Positions 26,603-35,688 are shown, counted from the first letter of the stretch. The stretch: 64,000 nucleotides of DNA from UBA7672 sp038326205 (GCA_038326205.1 JBBQJV010000004.1:48066-112065), one strand, 5' to 3'. A program made the numbers and translations. Notes: generated by a model not told the origin, from the letters alone.

Positions 26603-27178
26603 CTACGCGCCCTTGACCGCCCCGATAAACGGCAGGCCACGCATCCTTCCGGCATCGTCCATGCCGTAGCCGACGAGGAAGCGCGCGGGCGCATCCCACG
26701 CCCAGGCGTCCAGTCCTTCAAGGGCAGCTTCCGGTTTTCGGGCAAAAACGCAGGTGAGGATCTCGGCGGCCCCCTTGGCTTCAAGGTGGTGGCGGGCGAA
26801 GGCGATGGTGCGGCCGCTGTCGAACACGTCGTCGATCAGCAGCACGCCCCGGTTCTCAACCGCGCGGGAGATGTCGGCCCGCACCACGATGCGGCCGGAA
26901 CTGACGCGCTCATCATGGTAACTTTCGAGCCAGAGCGCGTCGAAGCCGAGATCCAGCCCCCGCGCCATCAGCGCCCGCATCAGGTCGGCCGCAAAAGGCG
27001 TAGCGCCTAGAAGGGTGACGATCCCGGTCCATGGCCGGCCGGTCAGGCGCGGGGCCAGGCGGTCAGCCAGCGCGCCGACGCGGGCGTCGACCTCCGCCAC
27101 AGTCAGCAGCACGTCCACATTCGGCGGGACGAATGGCTCAATGATGGTCAGCCTCCGCCGCGGCGGGCGCCGGCGCAT
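26603..27178 (-). CDS. hpt: Phosphoribosyltransferase, hypoxanthine-type
   Basis: The core has the PRPP-binding motif VLLIDDVFDSGRT and the following FARHHLEAKGA helix. With FLVGYGMDDAGRMRGLPFIG at the C-terminus it resembles bacterial hypoxanthine-guanine phosphoribosyltransferase, a purine-salvage enzyme. ATG 27178 gives 191 residues but an odd Arg-rich N-terminus (MRRRPPRRR) that is the shifted reading of the upstream gene's end. A strong GGAGG sits inside that overlap, just before ATC/ATT codons at the upstream stop, so a non-standard start there is possible. It is coupled to the zinc-ribbon gene (stop at 27138). Confidence 0.78.
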   Translation of the reverse strand: MRRRPPRRRLTIIEPFVPPNVDVLLTVAEVDARVGALADRLAPRLTGRPWTGIVTLLGATPFAADLMRALMARGLDLGFDALWLESYHDERVSSGRIVVRADISRAVENRGVLLIDDVFDSGRTIAFARHHLEAKGAAEILTCVFARKPEAALEGLDAWAWDAPARFLVGYGMDDAGRMRGLPFIGAVKGA

Positions 27179-28013
27179 GATCGGTGGCGGGCGCTTTAGG
27201 CTCGTCGGCGTGGGCAACCGCCTGGCTAGCTTCGGACGGAGATTTTTCGCCAGGGGCGGCGGTTGGGGTGGCTTCGACCTGGGTTTCGCTGCCGTCGACT
27301 GTTTCGCCGTCCTGATAGGCGAAGGTGACGGTCAGCCGGTAGGTTTCGACCGGGGGCGCCTCGAAGCGGGAGGTGAACTCCGTCCGTTCGCCCGGTTTGA
27401 GCTCGGCAACGGCCAGCTTGTCGGTCCAGGTCTGCACCTCAGTGCCGCCCTCGTCCTTCAGCGTGACGCGCAGTTCGGGCGTCGGGCGGGCCTCGTCGGA
27501 ATTGTTCACGGCAGCGCCTGTGACCGTGAGAACCGGTGTGGTGCCGTCGAACGACCGCTTTGCGGCGACATTTTCCAGCGTCAGGCCAAAGCGGTTCACG
27601 TCCAGCCCGACCAGCCGGTAGATTGAAGCGGCGCGGGGGAAGGCCTGGGCAACCTCGTTGCGGAAAAGCACAGCGCCACCGACCATCGACAGGAATATCG
27701 CGCCGGTCGCCATCCAGGCGATGGTAACGGCGCGACCCTGGGCTTTTTTTCGCTTGGCGCTCTCGCGGGCCCGGTATTCGGCGTGCGGACCAGCGCGGGC
27801 CTTGGAATTGGCCTGAGCGGTCTGGCGCAGCCGCTCGACCTGTTCGCGCGTCAGTCCCGTATCGTCCGGCGTGGGGTCAGTTTCGCCTTCTTCCTGCAGT
27901 TTTGCATGCCAAGCGTGGCCGCAGGTGGCGCAACGCACGCGCCTGCCCTCCTTGCCGATGGAGGAGTCCTCGGCGAAGTACCGCGTGTCGCAGGAGGGAC
28001 AGACTAGGATCAT
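27138..28013 (-). CDS. MJ0042-type zinc-ribbon membrane protein with DUF3426-like domain
   Basis: From ATG 28013 the product is 291 residues. It starts with the zinc ribbon MILVCPSCDTRYF followed by VRCATCGHAWHA (CxxC...CxxC). A charged linker, one membrane helix (about residues 98-118, IAWMATGAIFLSMVGGAV) and an extracytoplasmic beta-rich domain (about 145-245) follow, with an Ala/Pro/Thr/His-rich tail. The family is common in alphaproteobacteria next to ftsEX, as here. Function is not established. It is divergent from ftsE and overlaps the phosphoribosyltransferase gene downstream. Confidence 0.85.
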   Translation of the reverse strand: MILVCPSCDTRYFAEDSSIGKEGRRVRCATCGHAWHAKLQEEGETDPTPDDTGLTREQVERLRQTAQANSKARAGPHAEYRARESAKRKKAQGRAVTIAWMATGAIFLSMVGGAVLFRNEVAQAFPRAASIYRLVGLDVNRFGLTLENVAAKRSFDGTTPVLTVTGAAVNNSDEARPTPELRVTLKDEGGTEVQTWTDKLAVAELKPGERTEFTSRFEAPPVETYRLTVTFAYQDGETVDGSETQVEATPTAAPGEKSPSEASQAVAHADEPKAPATDHAPAPAAAEADHH

Positions 28014-28104
28014 CGCACTATCGGAATCACACTTAGGGTTAATATAGTCCAATTGGGGCTGGAATCTGATCCGCTGGGGCGGATGGTAACCCTAGCGGAG
28101 CATG

Positions 28105-28830
28105 ATGCCAGAACATCAATTTCCCAGTGATGAACCGGTTTTGAGGTTTGACCGGGTCGGGCTCAACTATGGGCCCGATCTGGACGTTCTTGCCGATGTT
28201 TCGATGATTTTGCGCCCTGGTTCCATGACTTTCCTCACCGGACCATCGGGCGCGGGCAAGTCCACACTGCTGAAACTGGCCTATCTGGCGCTTCGTCCGA
28301 CAGCCGGGAGAGTGTCGATTTTCGGCGTCGATACGGGCGGCCTGCGGCGCCGTGACTTGGCTGGGTTGCGCCGCCGGGTGGGGGTGGTTTTCCAGGAATT
28401 CCGCCTGCTGGACCATCTTTCGGCCTACGAAAATGTTGCCCTGCCGCTGCGCGTGATGGGGCGGCAGGAGGCCAGCTATCGGAAAGACGTTATCGAACTT
28501 CTCACTTGGGTGGGCCTTGGCGACCGGCTCGACGCCCGCCCGGCCACGCTGTCGGGCGGCGAAAAGCAGCGTGTCGCGATTGCCCGGGCCGTTGTCGTGA
28601 AGCCAGACCTGATCATCGCGGACGAGCCCACCGGAAATGTCGACGAGGAAATGGGCGAACGGCTATTCCGCCTATTCCGCGAACTGAACCGGCGACTGAA
28701 AACCACCGTGCTGATCGCCACGCACGACATGGCGCTGGTGCGCCGGTCGAAGGCAGATGTGCTGCGTCTCGCCGACGGCATGGTCGTGAAGATGCAAGCC
28801 TCACCCGCCCCGCAGGATGGGCAGGCATGA
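28105..28830 (+). CDS. ftsE: Cell division ATP-binding protein FtsE
   Basis: ABC-type ATPase of about 241 residues. It has the Walker A motif GPSGAGKST, the signature LSGGEKQR and the Walker B segment LIIADEPTGN, with the FtsE-typical FRLLDHLSAYENVALPL region. With FtsX it forms a membrane complex that regulates peptidoglycan hydrolases at the division site. GGAG at 28097-28100 fits ATG 28105 better than ATG 28102. Its stop overlaps the ftsX start (ATGA at 28827-28830), so the two are translationally coupled. Confidence 0.95.
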   Translation: MPEHQFPSDEPVLRFDRVGLNYGPDLDVLADVSMILRPGSMTFLTGPSGAGKSTLLKLAYLALRPTAGRVSIFGVDTGGLRRRDLAGLRRRVGVVFQEFRLLDHLSAYENVALPLRVMGRQEASYRKDVIELLTWVGLGDRLDARPATLSGGEKQRVAIARAVVVKPDLIIADEPTGNVDEEMGERLFRLFRELNRRLKTTVLIATHDMALVRRSKADVLRLADGMVVKMQASPAPQDGQA

Positions 28831-29696
28831 GCCGCGCATCAGCGCCGCTATTGCCACGCGAAGACGCGCGCGAGGCGGCGTTGTTCTTCGTCGTCTGTGC
28901 GTTGTGCTTTCTGGCGGCGTTTTCCGGACTGGTGGCGCGGGCGGCTTATGCTGCGGCGGGGGAATGGACAAGCGATGTTGCGGGACAGATCACTGTCCGC
29001 GTGCGCGGATCGGATGCAGACACCTCGCGCGCTGTCGAGCTGGTGATAGCGACACCGGGTATCGCATCGGCGCATTCGCTGACGCGCGTGGAGTCGGAAG
29101 AGCTGCTGAGGCCGTGGCTTGGCCCGTCAGGCGTGCCAACGGACCTGCCCTTGCCGCATCTCATTGCAGCCGAGGCGTCACACGGCGCGACCGGCGTCGG
29201 CGAACGAGTTGGCGCGGCGTTGAACGAAGCGAAGATCGACGCGAAGGTGGATGATCATGCGATGTGGTCAACCGATGCGCGGCGCGCGACCGACACGATC
29301 GGGATCGTCGCGCTGTCGGCGGTGCTGCTTCTGGGCGCGACCGGCATTGCCGTCATCGCATTCGCCACGCATGCGACTTTGCTGGCGCGGCGCGACATCG
29401 TCGAATTACTGCATCTGACCGGCGCGAAGGACAGTTTCATTGCCGGATTGTTCGAGCGGCGGTTCCTGATGCTCGGGGTGCAGGCTGGGGCGCTGGGCGC
29501 CCTGCTGGCCTTTGGAGCGGCCGCGCTTATCCTTTTCGCGGTGCGGCAGGCGGATGAACAGGTCTGGTTGCTGCCACAACTGTCCTTGTCGCTGGCGGAC
29601 GGGCTCATACTCGGCGTTGCACCGCTTGTTGCAGGCGCCGCCTCCATGATCGCCGCGAAAGTGACCGTGATGCGGTCCCTTTCGGACATGGTTTAG
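28827..29696 (+). CDS. ftsX: Cell division protein FtsX (permease-like)
   Basis: The 289-residue product has one N-terminal membrane helix (about residues 18-42), a periplasmic domain of about 120 residues, and three further helices in the C-terminal half (around ALSAVLLLGATGIAVI, AGALGALLAFGAA and LILGVAPLVAGAAS). This is the FtsX layout. It couples FtsE ATP hydrolysis to periplasmic hydrolase activation. It overlaps ftsE by 4 bases. Confidence 0.92.
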   Translation: MSRASAPLLPREDAREAALFFVVCALCFLAAFSGLVARAAYAAAGEWTSDVAGQITVRVRGSDADTSRAVELVIATPGIASAHSLTRVESEELLRPWLGPSGVPTDLPLPHLIAAEASHGATGVGERVGAALNEAKIDAKVDDHAMWSTDARRATDTIGIVALSAVLLLGATGIAVIAFATHATLLARRDIVELLHLTGAKDSFIAGLFERRFLMLGVQAGALGALLAFGAAALILFAVRQADEQVWLLPQLSLSLADGLILGVAPLVAGAASMIAAKVTVMRSLSDMV

Positions 29697-29761
29697 GGGC
29701 ACAGTTTGGGTTTGCGGCGAGAGTATTTGGAAACCTGGCTGTTCTGGTATCAGCTGACCCC

Positions 29762-30364
29762 GTGAGAATCGCTCTACGCGCCCTCGTGATCTTCCTCACC
29801 CTCGCCCTGTTGGTCGCGGGGTGGGACTTTTCGCGCTTCGTGGCGCGGGCTGATCACGCCGTGACGCCCGATCCGCCGCTCAATGCCGACGCAGTCGCGG
29901 CCCTCACCGGCAAGGCCGATGCACGGATCATCACGGCAATTCAGCTGGCCGACTCGCTTGGGCTGCCGCTGCTGATCTCGGGCGTGAATATCGACACAAC
30001 ACCTGCCGACATCGCACGGATATCCAACGTATCGATCACGCAGATCGATTGCTGCGTCACACTCGGCAAGGCCGCGGCGACGACCGAGGGCAATGGCGCG
30101 GAAGTCGCGGACTGGGCGCATCGCAAGAAGGTGCAGCGCATCATCGTCGTCACGTCGGAATATCACATGGATCGGGCGTTGCTGGAGCTTCAGCGCGCCA
30201 TGCCGGAGGGGACTTTCATTCCACACGCCGTGATGTCGACCAAGGTTCGCCCCGGCGACTGGTACAAGGACGTTCCCACAGCCAAGGTCCTGCTTGAAGA
30301 GTGGGTCAAGTTCAGGCTCGCGGGTTTGCGCGGCGCGGCGCTCGATCAGGGACGCACGGGATGA
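29762..30364 (+). CDS. YdcF/SanA family (DUF218) membrane protein
   Basis: The 200-residue product starts at GTG 29762 with an N-terminal membrane helix (VIFLTLALLVAGW). It carries the DUF218 pattern: AVAALTGKADARI, PLLISGVN, a TEGNGAEVADWA segment and IIVVTSEYHMDRALLELQ. Family members such as SanA and ElyC influence envelope integrity. Position between ftsX and plsC with a 4-base overlap to plsC (ATGA) suggests an envelope-related operon. No clear ribosome site is seen, so the start is less certain. Confidence 0.8.
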   Translation: MRIALRALVIFLTLALLVAGWDFSRFVARADHAVTPDPPLNADAVAALTGKADARIITAIQLADSLGLPLLISGVNIDTTPADIARISNVSITQIDCCVTLGKAAATTEGNGAEVADWAHRKKVQRIIVVTSEYHMDRALLELQRAMPEGTFIPHAVMSTKVRPGDWYKDVPTAKVLLEEWVKFRLAGLRGAALDQGRTG

Positions 30365-31086
30365 CTTTCATCCGCTCGGCCGTTTATGCACTCTGGTTCT
30401 ACCTGACCATGCTGGTCATCGGCTTGCTTGCCATGCCGATATCGATGTTCTCGCGCAGCTTCGCGGTCGGAGCGGTGGGGTTCTACGCCAAGGTGCAGGC
30501 GTTCGGCCTGTGGCTGATCTGCGGGATCAGCACCGAGGTGCGCGGCAAGGAGAACCTGCCTAAGGGCGGGCCGGGGCTGATCGCGATGAAGCACCAGTCG
30601 ACTTATGACACGATCGGGCCATTCATGTTCATGGAGAACCCGGCCTATATCCTGAAAAAAGAACTGCTGAAGGCGCCGGTGTTTGGCGTCTACGCCTCGC
30701 GTGTCGGCATTCCGATCGACCGCGCGGGCGGCGCGAGGACGATGCGCCTGATGCTGGCTGCTGCGAAGAAGGCGACCCAGGGTGGCCAGCAGATCGTGAT
30801 TTTCCCGGAAGGCACGCGGCAGTTGCCTGACACGCCGGCCGACATCAAGCCGGGCATCGTGCTGCTCTACAACGAGCTGAAAGTGCCGTGCGTGCCGATC
30901 GCCTTGAACACAGGACTGTGCTGGCAAGGCTCAGGATTTCTGAGGAAGTCCGGCCGGATCGTGTTCGAGATCTTGCCGCCAATCCCGCCGGGGCTGAAGC
31001 GCGACGCGTTCACGCAGGCGCTGAAAGACGCGCTGGACCCTGCAACGCAGAGGCTGGTAGCCGAAGGGCGCGCGGCGCAAAAGTAG
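30361..31086 (+). CDS. plsC: 1-acyl-sn-glycerol-3-phosphate acyltransferase
   Basis: The 241-residue membrane enzyme makes phosphatidic acid from lysophosphatidate. The catalytic motif Hx4D is present as HQSTYD (in KHQSTYDTIGPF) and the substrate-binding motif as FPEGTR. An N-terminal hydrophobic segment (residues 8-30) anchors it to the inner membrane. It starts at ATG 30361, overlapping the upstream stop. Its stop abuts the stop of the convergent tyrA gene without a gap (TAGCTA at 31084-31089). Confidence 0.92.
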   Translation: MTFIRSAVYALWFYLTMLVIGLLAMPISMFSRSFAVGAVGFYAKVQAFGLWLICGISTEVRGKENLPKGGPGLIAMKHQSTYDTIGPFMFMENPAYILKKELLKAPVFGVYASRVGIPIDRAGGARTMRLMLAAAKKATQGGQQIVIFPEGTRQLPDTPADIKPGIVLLYNELKVPCVPIALNTGLCWQGSGFLRKSGRIVFEILPPIPPGLKRDAFTQALKDALDPATQRLVAEGRAAQK

Positions 31087-32010
31087 CTACGGCTTCTCGC
31101 CCTTGTCGCGGCCGAAGTTGGCGGCGGCAGTGTCCTGCCCTGCATCGATGATCTCACGACGGATGCGGCGGGACTCAGTGAACGTGTCGAACAGCTTCTG
31201 GCCGTCGGCATTGCGGATGGCTTTGCGCAGCGCCGTGAGATCCTCCTCAAAGCGCCCGAGTACTTCAAGCACGGCTTCCTTGTTGTTGAGGAAGACGTCA
31301 CGCCACATCGTTGGGTCAGACGCCGCGATACGCGTGAAGTCGCGGAAACCGGCGGCGGAGAACTTCACCACCTCGCCTTCGGTTACGGCTTCCATATCGT
31401 AGGCCGTGGCAACCATGTTGTAGGCGATCAGGTGCGGCAGATGGCTGGTGACAGCCAGCACGAGATCGTGGCGCTGTGCGTCCATGCGCTCGACGTTCGA
31501 ACCGAGTGCCGTCCAGAAGGCGGCGAGCTTGTCAGTCGCTTCAAGGTAATCGGCCGAGCCGTTGGCGTCTGGCGTGAGGATGCACCAGCGGCCATCGAAA
31601 AGGCTGGCGAAGCCCGCATCGGGCCCGGATTTTTCCGTACCAGCGATGGGGTGGCCGGGGATAACGTGGATGTCCGTGCGGCCGAGCGAGCGGAAATCGC
31701 GCGCGACATTGCCCTTGACCGAGCCGACGTCCGTGAGGACTGCGCCCGGCTTCATCGCATTGATGCTGGCGCGCGCGGTGGCGCCCATCGCCCCGACGGG
31801 CACGCAATGGAAGACTGCGTCGGCCGTGGCGACCGCCTCTTCGATGGTGGCGACTGGGGTGCCGAAGCCGATCTCGCCAGCGCGGGCAAGTGCCTTCGCG
31901 TCGCCATCGAACAATACGACCTCTCCAGCAGCGCCGGTCTCCCGTGCGGCGCGCGCGATGGAGCCGCCGATCAGGCCAACGCCAATGATGGCGATCTGGT
32001 TGAAGATCAT
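31087..32010 (-). CDS. tyrA: Prephenate/arogenate dehydrogenase family protein
   Basis: The 307-residue enzyme oxidises prephenate or arogenate in tyrosine synthesis. The Rossmann motif is GVGLIGGS, followed by DVGSVKG, the conserved HPIAGTEKSG and the catalytic-region SHLPHLIAYNM. It is the last gene of a minus-strand operon with hisC (4-base gap) and a chorismate-mutase-like gene. It is of usual length for alphaproteobacteria, with no ACT or fused mutase domain. Confidence 0.9.
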   Translation of the reverse strand: MIFNQIAIIGVGLIGGSIARAARETGAAGEVVLFDGDAKALARAGEIGFGTPVATIEEAVATADAVFHCVPVGAMGATARASINAMKPGAVLTDVGSVKGNVARDFRSLGRTDIHVIPGHPIAGTEKSGPDAGFASLFDGRWCILTPDANGSADYLEATDKLAAFWTALGSNVERMDAQRHDLVLAVTSHLPHLIAYNMVATAYDMEAVTEGEVVKFSAAGFRDFTRIAASDPTMWRDVFLNNKEAVLEVLGRFEEDLTALRKAIRNADGQKLFDTFTESRRIRREIIDAGQDTAAANFGRDKGEKP

Positions 32011-32014
32011 CGGA

Positions 32015-33109
32015 TCACTTACCCAAAAACTCTTTGATCAGCCGCAATGCCGCGTTGTTGCCATCAACCGTGCCGATCGACAGACGCAGGTGGTTCGGCA
32101 TCTTGTAACCAGCGAGGCCGCGCAGCGTGACGCCGTTATTCTTGCAATGTTCGAGCGCCTCGGCGGCAGTCTTTCCCTTCGCCTTCGGGAATTCCGCGAC
32201 GACGAAATTGCCGACACCATCGATGATCGGCAGGCCGAGCTTCTTCAGCTCATCGCTCACGCGCGCAAGCTCGCGGTCGTTGTGAGCCAGGGATTCTTCG
32301 TTGAAAGCGTCGTCGCAAAGCGCGGCGATGGCGGCGGCTTGCGCGGGAAGATTGACGTTGAACGGCATGCGCACTTTTTCCAATGCGGCGACCACGTGGG
32401 CGGGCGCATAACTCCAGCCAACGCGCAGGCCGGCGAGACCGTAGAGCTTCGAGAATGTGCGGGTGATCAGCACGTTGCCGAACTGCGACGCGAGTTCGAT
32501 GCCCGACGCGTAGTCATTCTTGCGCACGAACTCGGCATAGGCGCCGTCGAGCACGAGCAATACGTTCGGCGGCAGGCCGGCGTGCAGGCGCTTCACTTCA
32601 TCGTACGGCAGATAGGTGCCGGTGGGATTGTTGGGGTTGGCGAGCCAGACGATTTTGGTCTTTGGCGTCACGGCGGCGAGGATGGCGTCGACGTCGGCGG
32701 TGAAATTGTCCTCCGCGACTTCGACAACTGTCGCGCCCTGTTGCTGCGCGATGATGGCATAGATGGCGAAGGCGTGCACAGTGTTGATGGATTCATCGCC
32801 CGGGCCGAGAAAGGCGCGGCCGAGCATCAGGAAAATCTCGTCGGAGCCTGAGCCGACCACAATGCGGCTGGCGTCGAGGCCGTGCTTTTTCGCGATGGCA
32901 GCCTTAAGCGCCTTGGCCTGGCCATCGGGATAGAGCTCCAACTTTGCGGCGAGCTCGACATAGACTTCGCGCGCTTTCGGCGATGCGCCGAGCGGGTTCT
33001 CGTTGGAGGCCAGCTTGTAGCTTGGCCCATCTGAGTATTTCGGAGCTTCACCGGGCACGTAGGCGTGAACGCCTGCGAGCTGCGGCAGGGGCTTGGGAAG
33101 GTCGGACAT
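32015..33109 (-). CDS. hisC: Histidinol-phosphate aminotransferase
   Basis: The 364-residue class I/II PLP enzyme acts in histidine synthesis and, in many alphaproteobacteria, also on aromatic keto acids. Motifs include KLASNENPLG near the N-terminus, NPNNPTG, and the cofactor lysine in RTFSKLYGLAGLR. It starts at ATG 33109; the extension upstream to 33304 lies inside the preceding gene. Being between a chorismate-mutase-like gene and tyrA suggests a double role in histidine and tyrosine/phenylalanine synthesis. Confidence 0.93.
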   Translation of the reverse strand: MSDLPKPLPQLAGVHAYVPGEAPKYSDGPSYKLASNENPLGASPKAREVYVELAAKLELYPDGQAKALKAAIAKKHGLDASRIVVGSGSDEIFLMLGRAFLGPGDESINTVHAFAIYAIIAQQQGATVVEVAEDNFTADVDAILAAVTPKTKIVWLANPNNPTGTYLPYDEVKRLHAGLPPNVLLVLDGAYAEFVRKNDYASGIELASQFGNVLITRTFSKLYGLAGLRVGWSYAPAHVVAALEKVRMPFNVNLPAQAAAIAALCDDAFNEESLAHNDRELARVSDELKKLGLPIIDGVGNFVVAEFPKAKGKTAAEALEHCKNNGVTLRGLAGYKMPNHLRLSIGTVDGNNAALRLIKEFLGK

Positions 33110-33123
33110 GGATCGGTCCCTTA

Positions 33124-33867
33124 TCAGGGCCGAGGCCGTACCCCGATAACACGGAGGCCGTCCAGCCCTGCGCCCCTGGCAAGGCCGATGCGGCGGTCGT
33201 CCGGGGCCACGAATTCGGGGATGCGGATCAGCGCCAGCGAACGGGCGCGCGCCACCACTTCCGCTTTGATCCCGACCTCGCCGAGAAGCTTGTCTGCCGT
33301 CCAATGGTCGTCATGCGCGGTGGCGAGCGTGTCGTCATCGCCAGAAGATTCGAGAGGAATGCGGCCGACGATGGCGACGCGAGGCCCCTCTTCCTTCCGG
33401 CCCGGCAAGCTCGGCCAGCCGCAACCGATCATCAGATCACTGAACCGGCTTTCATTGAGCATGGGCCACCATTGGCCCGCACCGGCATGTTCAGGCCAAG
33501 GCAGGCAGGCCAATGCACCGGTCTCGGTTGAGACGCGCTCAAGCGCATCACGGATGCCGACGAGCGGAATAAGATCGGGGCCGAAACCGAAATAGCTGCG
33601 TCCGGCTTCGAGCGTCAGGGTTACGTCGCCGCCGGCAACGTAGACGGCCTTGAGCCCACGCGCCGCAGCAACATCGCCACACATCGAGCGCCAGAGACGC
33701 GCAATGGCTTCAGGCGGCGCCCCAATGGCGGAGGCGTCCCGGCACAGGCGACGCATTTCGGTTGCCTCCCGCGCCGGAAAAAATCCGAGCGTCCCCGAAG
33801 CCGGCGGAGGTGCATCCCTCAGCTCGCGCCATTTCAGGGCAAGTGCGGCCAGGAAGGTGTCGCTCAT
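33124..33867 (-). CDS. Chorismate-mutase-related protein
   Basis: From ATG 33867 (GAGG nearby; ATG 33906 also possible) the product is 247 residues. The segment GFFPAREATEMRRLC followed by IARLWRSMCGDVAAARG resembles the end of an AroQ-type chorismate mutase helix bundle as found in alphaproteobacterial mutase-like proteins. A longer C-terminal domain follows. The usual first helix is short and I cannot identify all active-site residues, so it may be inactive or regulatory. It is first in the operon with hisC (14-base gap) and tyrA, which fits aromatic amino acid synthesis. Confidence 0.6.
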   Translation of the reverse strand: MSDTFLAALALKWRELRDAPPPASGTLGFFPAREATEMRRLCRDASAIGAPPEAIARLWRSMCGDVAAARGLKAVYVAGGDVTLTLEAGRSYFGFGPDLIPLVGIRDALERVSTETGALACLPWPEHAGAGQWWPMLNESRFSDLMIGCGWPSLPGRKEEGPRVAIVGRIPLESSGDDDTLATAHDDHWTADKLLGEVGIKAEVVARARSLALIRIPEFVAPDDRRIGLARGAGLDGLRVIGVRPRP

Positions 33868-34101
33868 GGCCTCGGACGTATTACGGAAGCTATCGGCAGC
33901 CATATCACTCAACAAAACACGCGCTCCCCAGCACCACACTGTCATACGATTAAAATAGTCCGACAAGAACCCTCCAGCAGGTGAGTCTTGCAGCCGGTAC
34001 GCGAGTGTATGGTTCCTTTTGCGGCTTGAATCGGGCTTCTAATGGTAAACCGGATAACGCCGCACTGCGGGTGCGGGCACGCAATTTGCTTCTGGACCGA
34101 C

Positions 34102-35079
34102 ATGAAAAGCGCACTTGTTCTCGTCTCCTCCCTCTCCCTTTCGCTGCTCCTGTCCGCCTGCGGGCCGGGCGCGAACACAGCAAATGACCCCCTCGCGGGA
34201 CCCTACCGGGTCGTATCTGTGGCTCAGATCTTCGCCGAAGCGCCGAAGCTGAAACCGGATGGCGATCTCAAGACATTCGTGCGCGAGCGGCTCGATTGGG
34301 CCTATGCGCCGGGCCGACTGCCCCTCGCAGTCATGGACCCGGAAGCCGACCTGCGGTTGCAACAAAAGGTAACCCAGGAGCAAGTCGAAGCAGCTGAAAT
34401 CGAACTCGCAAAGGAAGGCCACCGCGGCTCCCAACTGCTTCTGGCGATAAGTGGCGCGGGTACCGGCGAACCCAGCATCAGTGAGCTGGCTGCAGCAGGA
34501 TTTGAACCGGCGCAGATCCTGGTCGGCGGCATGCCTGCGACGATGGGGGATTCTCCGGAAGCCAGGGCTAATCGCGAGAAAATCGGCAAGCTCAAGGACC
34601 GTTATCCGATTGCAAAGATGATCCTCGGTCTCGCGCTGACGGATCAGACCGATCCCAAGGAAAAAGCTGAGGGCATTCGCCTTCTCTCCGAATTGCACGA
34701 GCTCGATCCGCTGCTGCTGCAGACGGTGGTGTCGAGCTTCTACTTCATGAGCCCGCCGCTTCCCGAAGCCGACAAACCCGCGCGGCAGATGCTGGAAGCT
34801 TACATGTCGACCTACGCCGCGCAGGTGAAAGCCGGCGAGCCGGTGATGCAGGGCGCGCCTGTCGCACTTGCTTCGATGCTGGAAAATGGTCGCGGCGGTC
34901 CGAAGGACGTCGCGCGTGCGGTCCAGATCTACACCGAGACTGTCCGCCAGTCGCACCTGACCTGCGAGCCCGAAGCGGTCGACGCGCTGAAGCGCCTGAA
35001 CAAGCCTATACCGGAAGGAACGGGCCGCGCCTGCCAGCCGGAGCAAGAGCAACAGCCCGTTAACCCGCTTGAACAGTAG
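34102..35079 (+). CDS. Lipoprotein, hypothetical (helical, Sel1-like C-terminus possible)
   Basis: From ATG 34102 the product is 325 residues with a clear lipoprotein signal (SLLLSACG). The rest is mostly helical and rich in Ala, Glu and Leu. The C-terminal part (APVALASMLENGRGGPKDVARAVQIY) resembles one Sel1-type repeat, which usually mediates protein contacts. I do not recognise the whole protein. An upstream in-frame ATG at 34042 would spoil the signal and is unlikely. Confidence 0.65.
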   Translation: MKSALVLVSSLSLSLLLSACGPGANTANDPLAGPYRVVSVAQIFAEAPKLKPDGDLKTFVRERLDWAYAPGRLPLAVMDPEADLRLQQKVTQEQVEAAEIELAKEGHRGSQLLLAISGAGTGEPSISELAAAGFEPAQILVGGMPATMGDSPEARANREKIGKLKDRYPIAKMILGLALTDQTDPKEKAEGIRLLSELHELDPLLLQTVVSSFYFMSPPLPEADKPARQMLEAYMSTYAAQVKAGEPVMQGAPVALASMLENGRGGPKDVARAVQIYTETVRQSHLTCEPEAVDALKRLNKPIPEGTGRACQPEQEQQPVNPLEQ

Positions 35080-35247
35080 AACGCTGCGGCAATGTCTGAA
35101 TCACATGGCGCCCCTGCCCTAAAACGGGACGACGGGCTCAGCTATACCGCTGCAATCGCCGTAATCGCGAAAGCAGCTGCTAACCGCTGAGCGGTATCCT
35201 GTAGGTAGCCCGGACTCACCAGAAGCGGGCCGAAACAGGAATCGTCC

Positions 35248-35637
35248 ATGTCCTTCACAATGACCTCGACTGTCAGGAAGGTCTCAGACCACTTCGAGCC
35301 CGAAGCGGCCCTCGATCCGCAGCAACAGCGCGCGCTGCGCGGTCATCTTGAGCAGATCGACTTCGCAGCCTTTGCCGCCAACCGCGAAATCGTCGCGAAG
35401 ACGCTCGGCCAGGCGGACCGCGATCAATTCCAGCGCCTCGCCGTTGCCGCGGCGCATGCGCGCGCCCGCTGGCTTGGCGCATCCATCGCGGCGTCCAAAA
35501 AAGCCGACGGGCCATCGTCGCAGGATGTGCAGCAGCTCGTCATGCTGAGAACGGCGTTCGAGGAATTGACGGAGGCCTATGACGGCCTGCGACGCCTAGT
35601 TGAGCGCGGTTACCTGCCCTTTTGCGCCAAGGCCTGA
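35248..35637 (+). CDS. Hypothetical cytoplasmic helical protein
   Basis: The 129-residue product has no signal or membrane segment and is predicted helical, rich in Ala, Gln and Arg (ALDPQQQRALRGHLEQIDFAAF, and TAFEELTEAYDGLRRLV). I do not recognise a family. It is monocistronic, followed by a GC-rich hairpin at 35662-35688. Confidence 0.6.
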   Translation: MSFTMTSTVRKVSDHFEPEAALDPQQQRALRGHLEQIDFAAFAANREIVAKTLGQADRDQFQRLAVAAAHARARWLGASIAASKKADGPSSQDVQQLVMLRTAFEELTEAYDGLRRLVERGYLPFCAKA

Positions 35638-35661
35638 TTGCAGAGGCCAGTAAACGCGGAA

Positions 35662-35688
35662 CCGCCGGGAGGGGGTATCCTCCGGCGG
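35662..35688 (+). terminator. GC-rich hairpin after the hypothetical helical protein gene
   Basis: CCGCCGG(G)AGG pairs with CCTCCGGCGG with one bulged base, 24 bases after the stop at 35637. There is no T tract, so its role as an intrinsic terminator is only probable. A further hairpin, GCCCCGC/GCGGGGC, lies at about 35788-35806 beside the convergent P-II gene end. Confidence 0.5.

Noticed and set aside
31562..32851. Plus-strand open frame (429 codons) opposite tyrA and hisC
   Set aside because: It spans two well-supported genes on the other strand and shows no coherent protein features.
35080..35247. Possible tRNA or riboswitch in the GC-rich gap
   Set aside because: No cloverleaf, CCA end or recognised riboswitch core could be traced.
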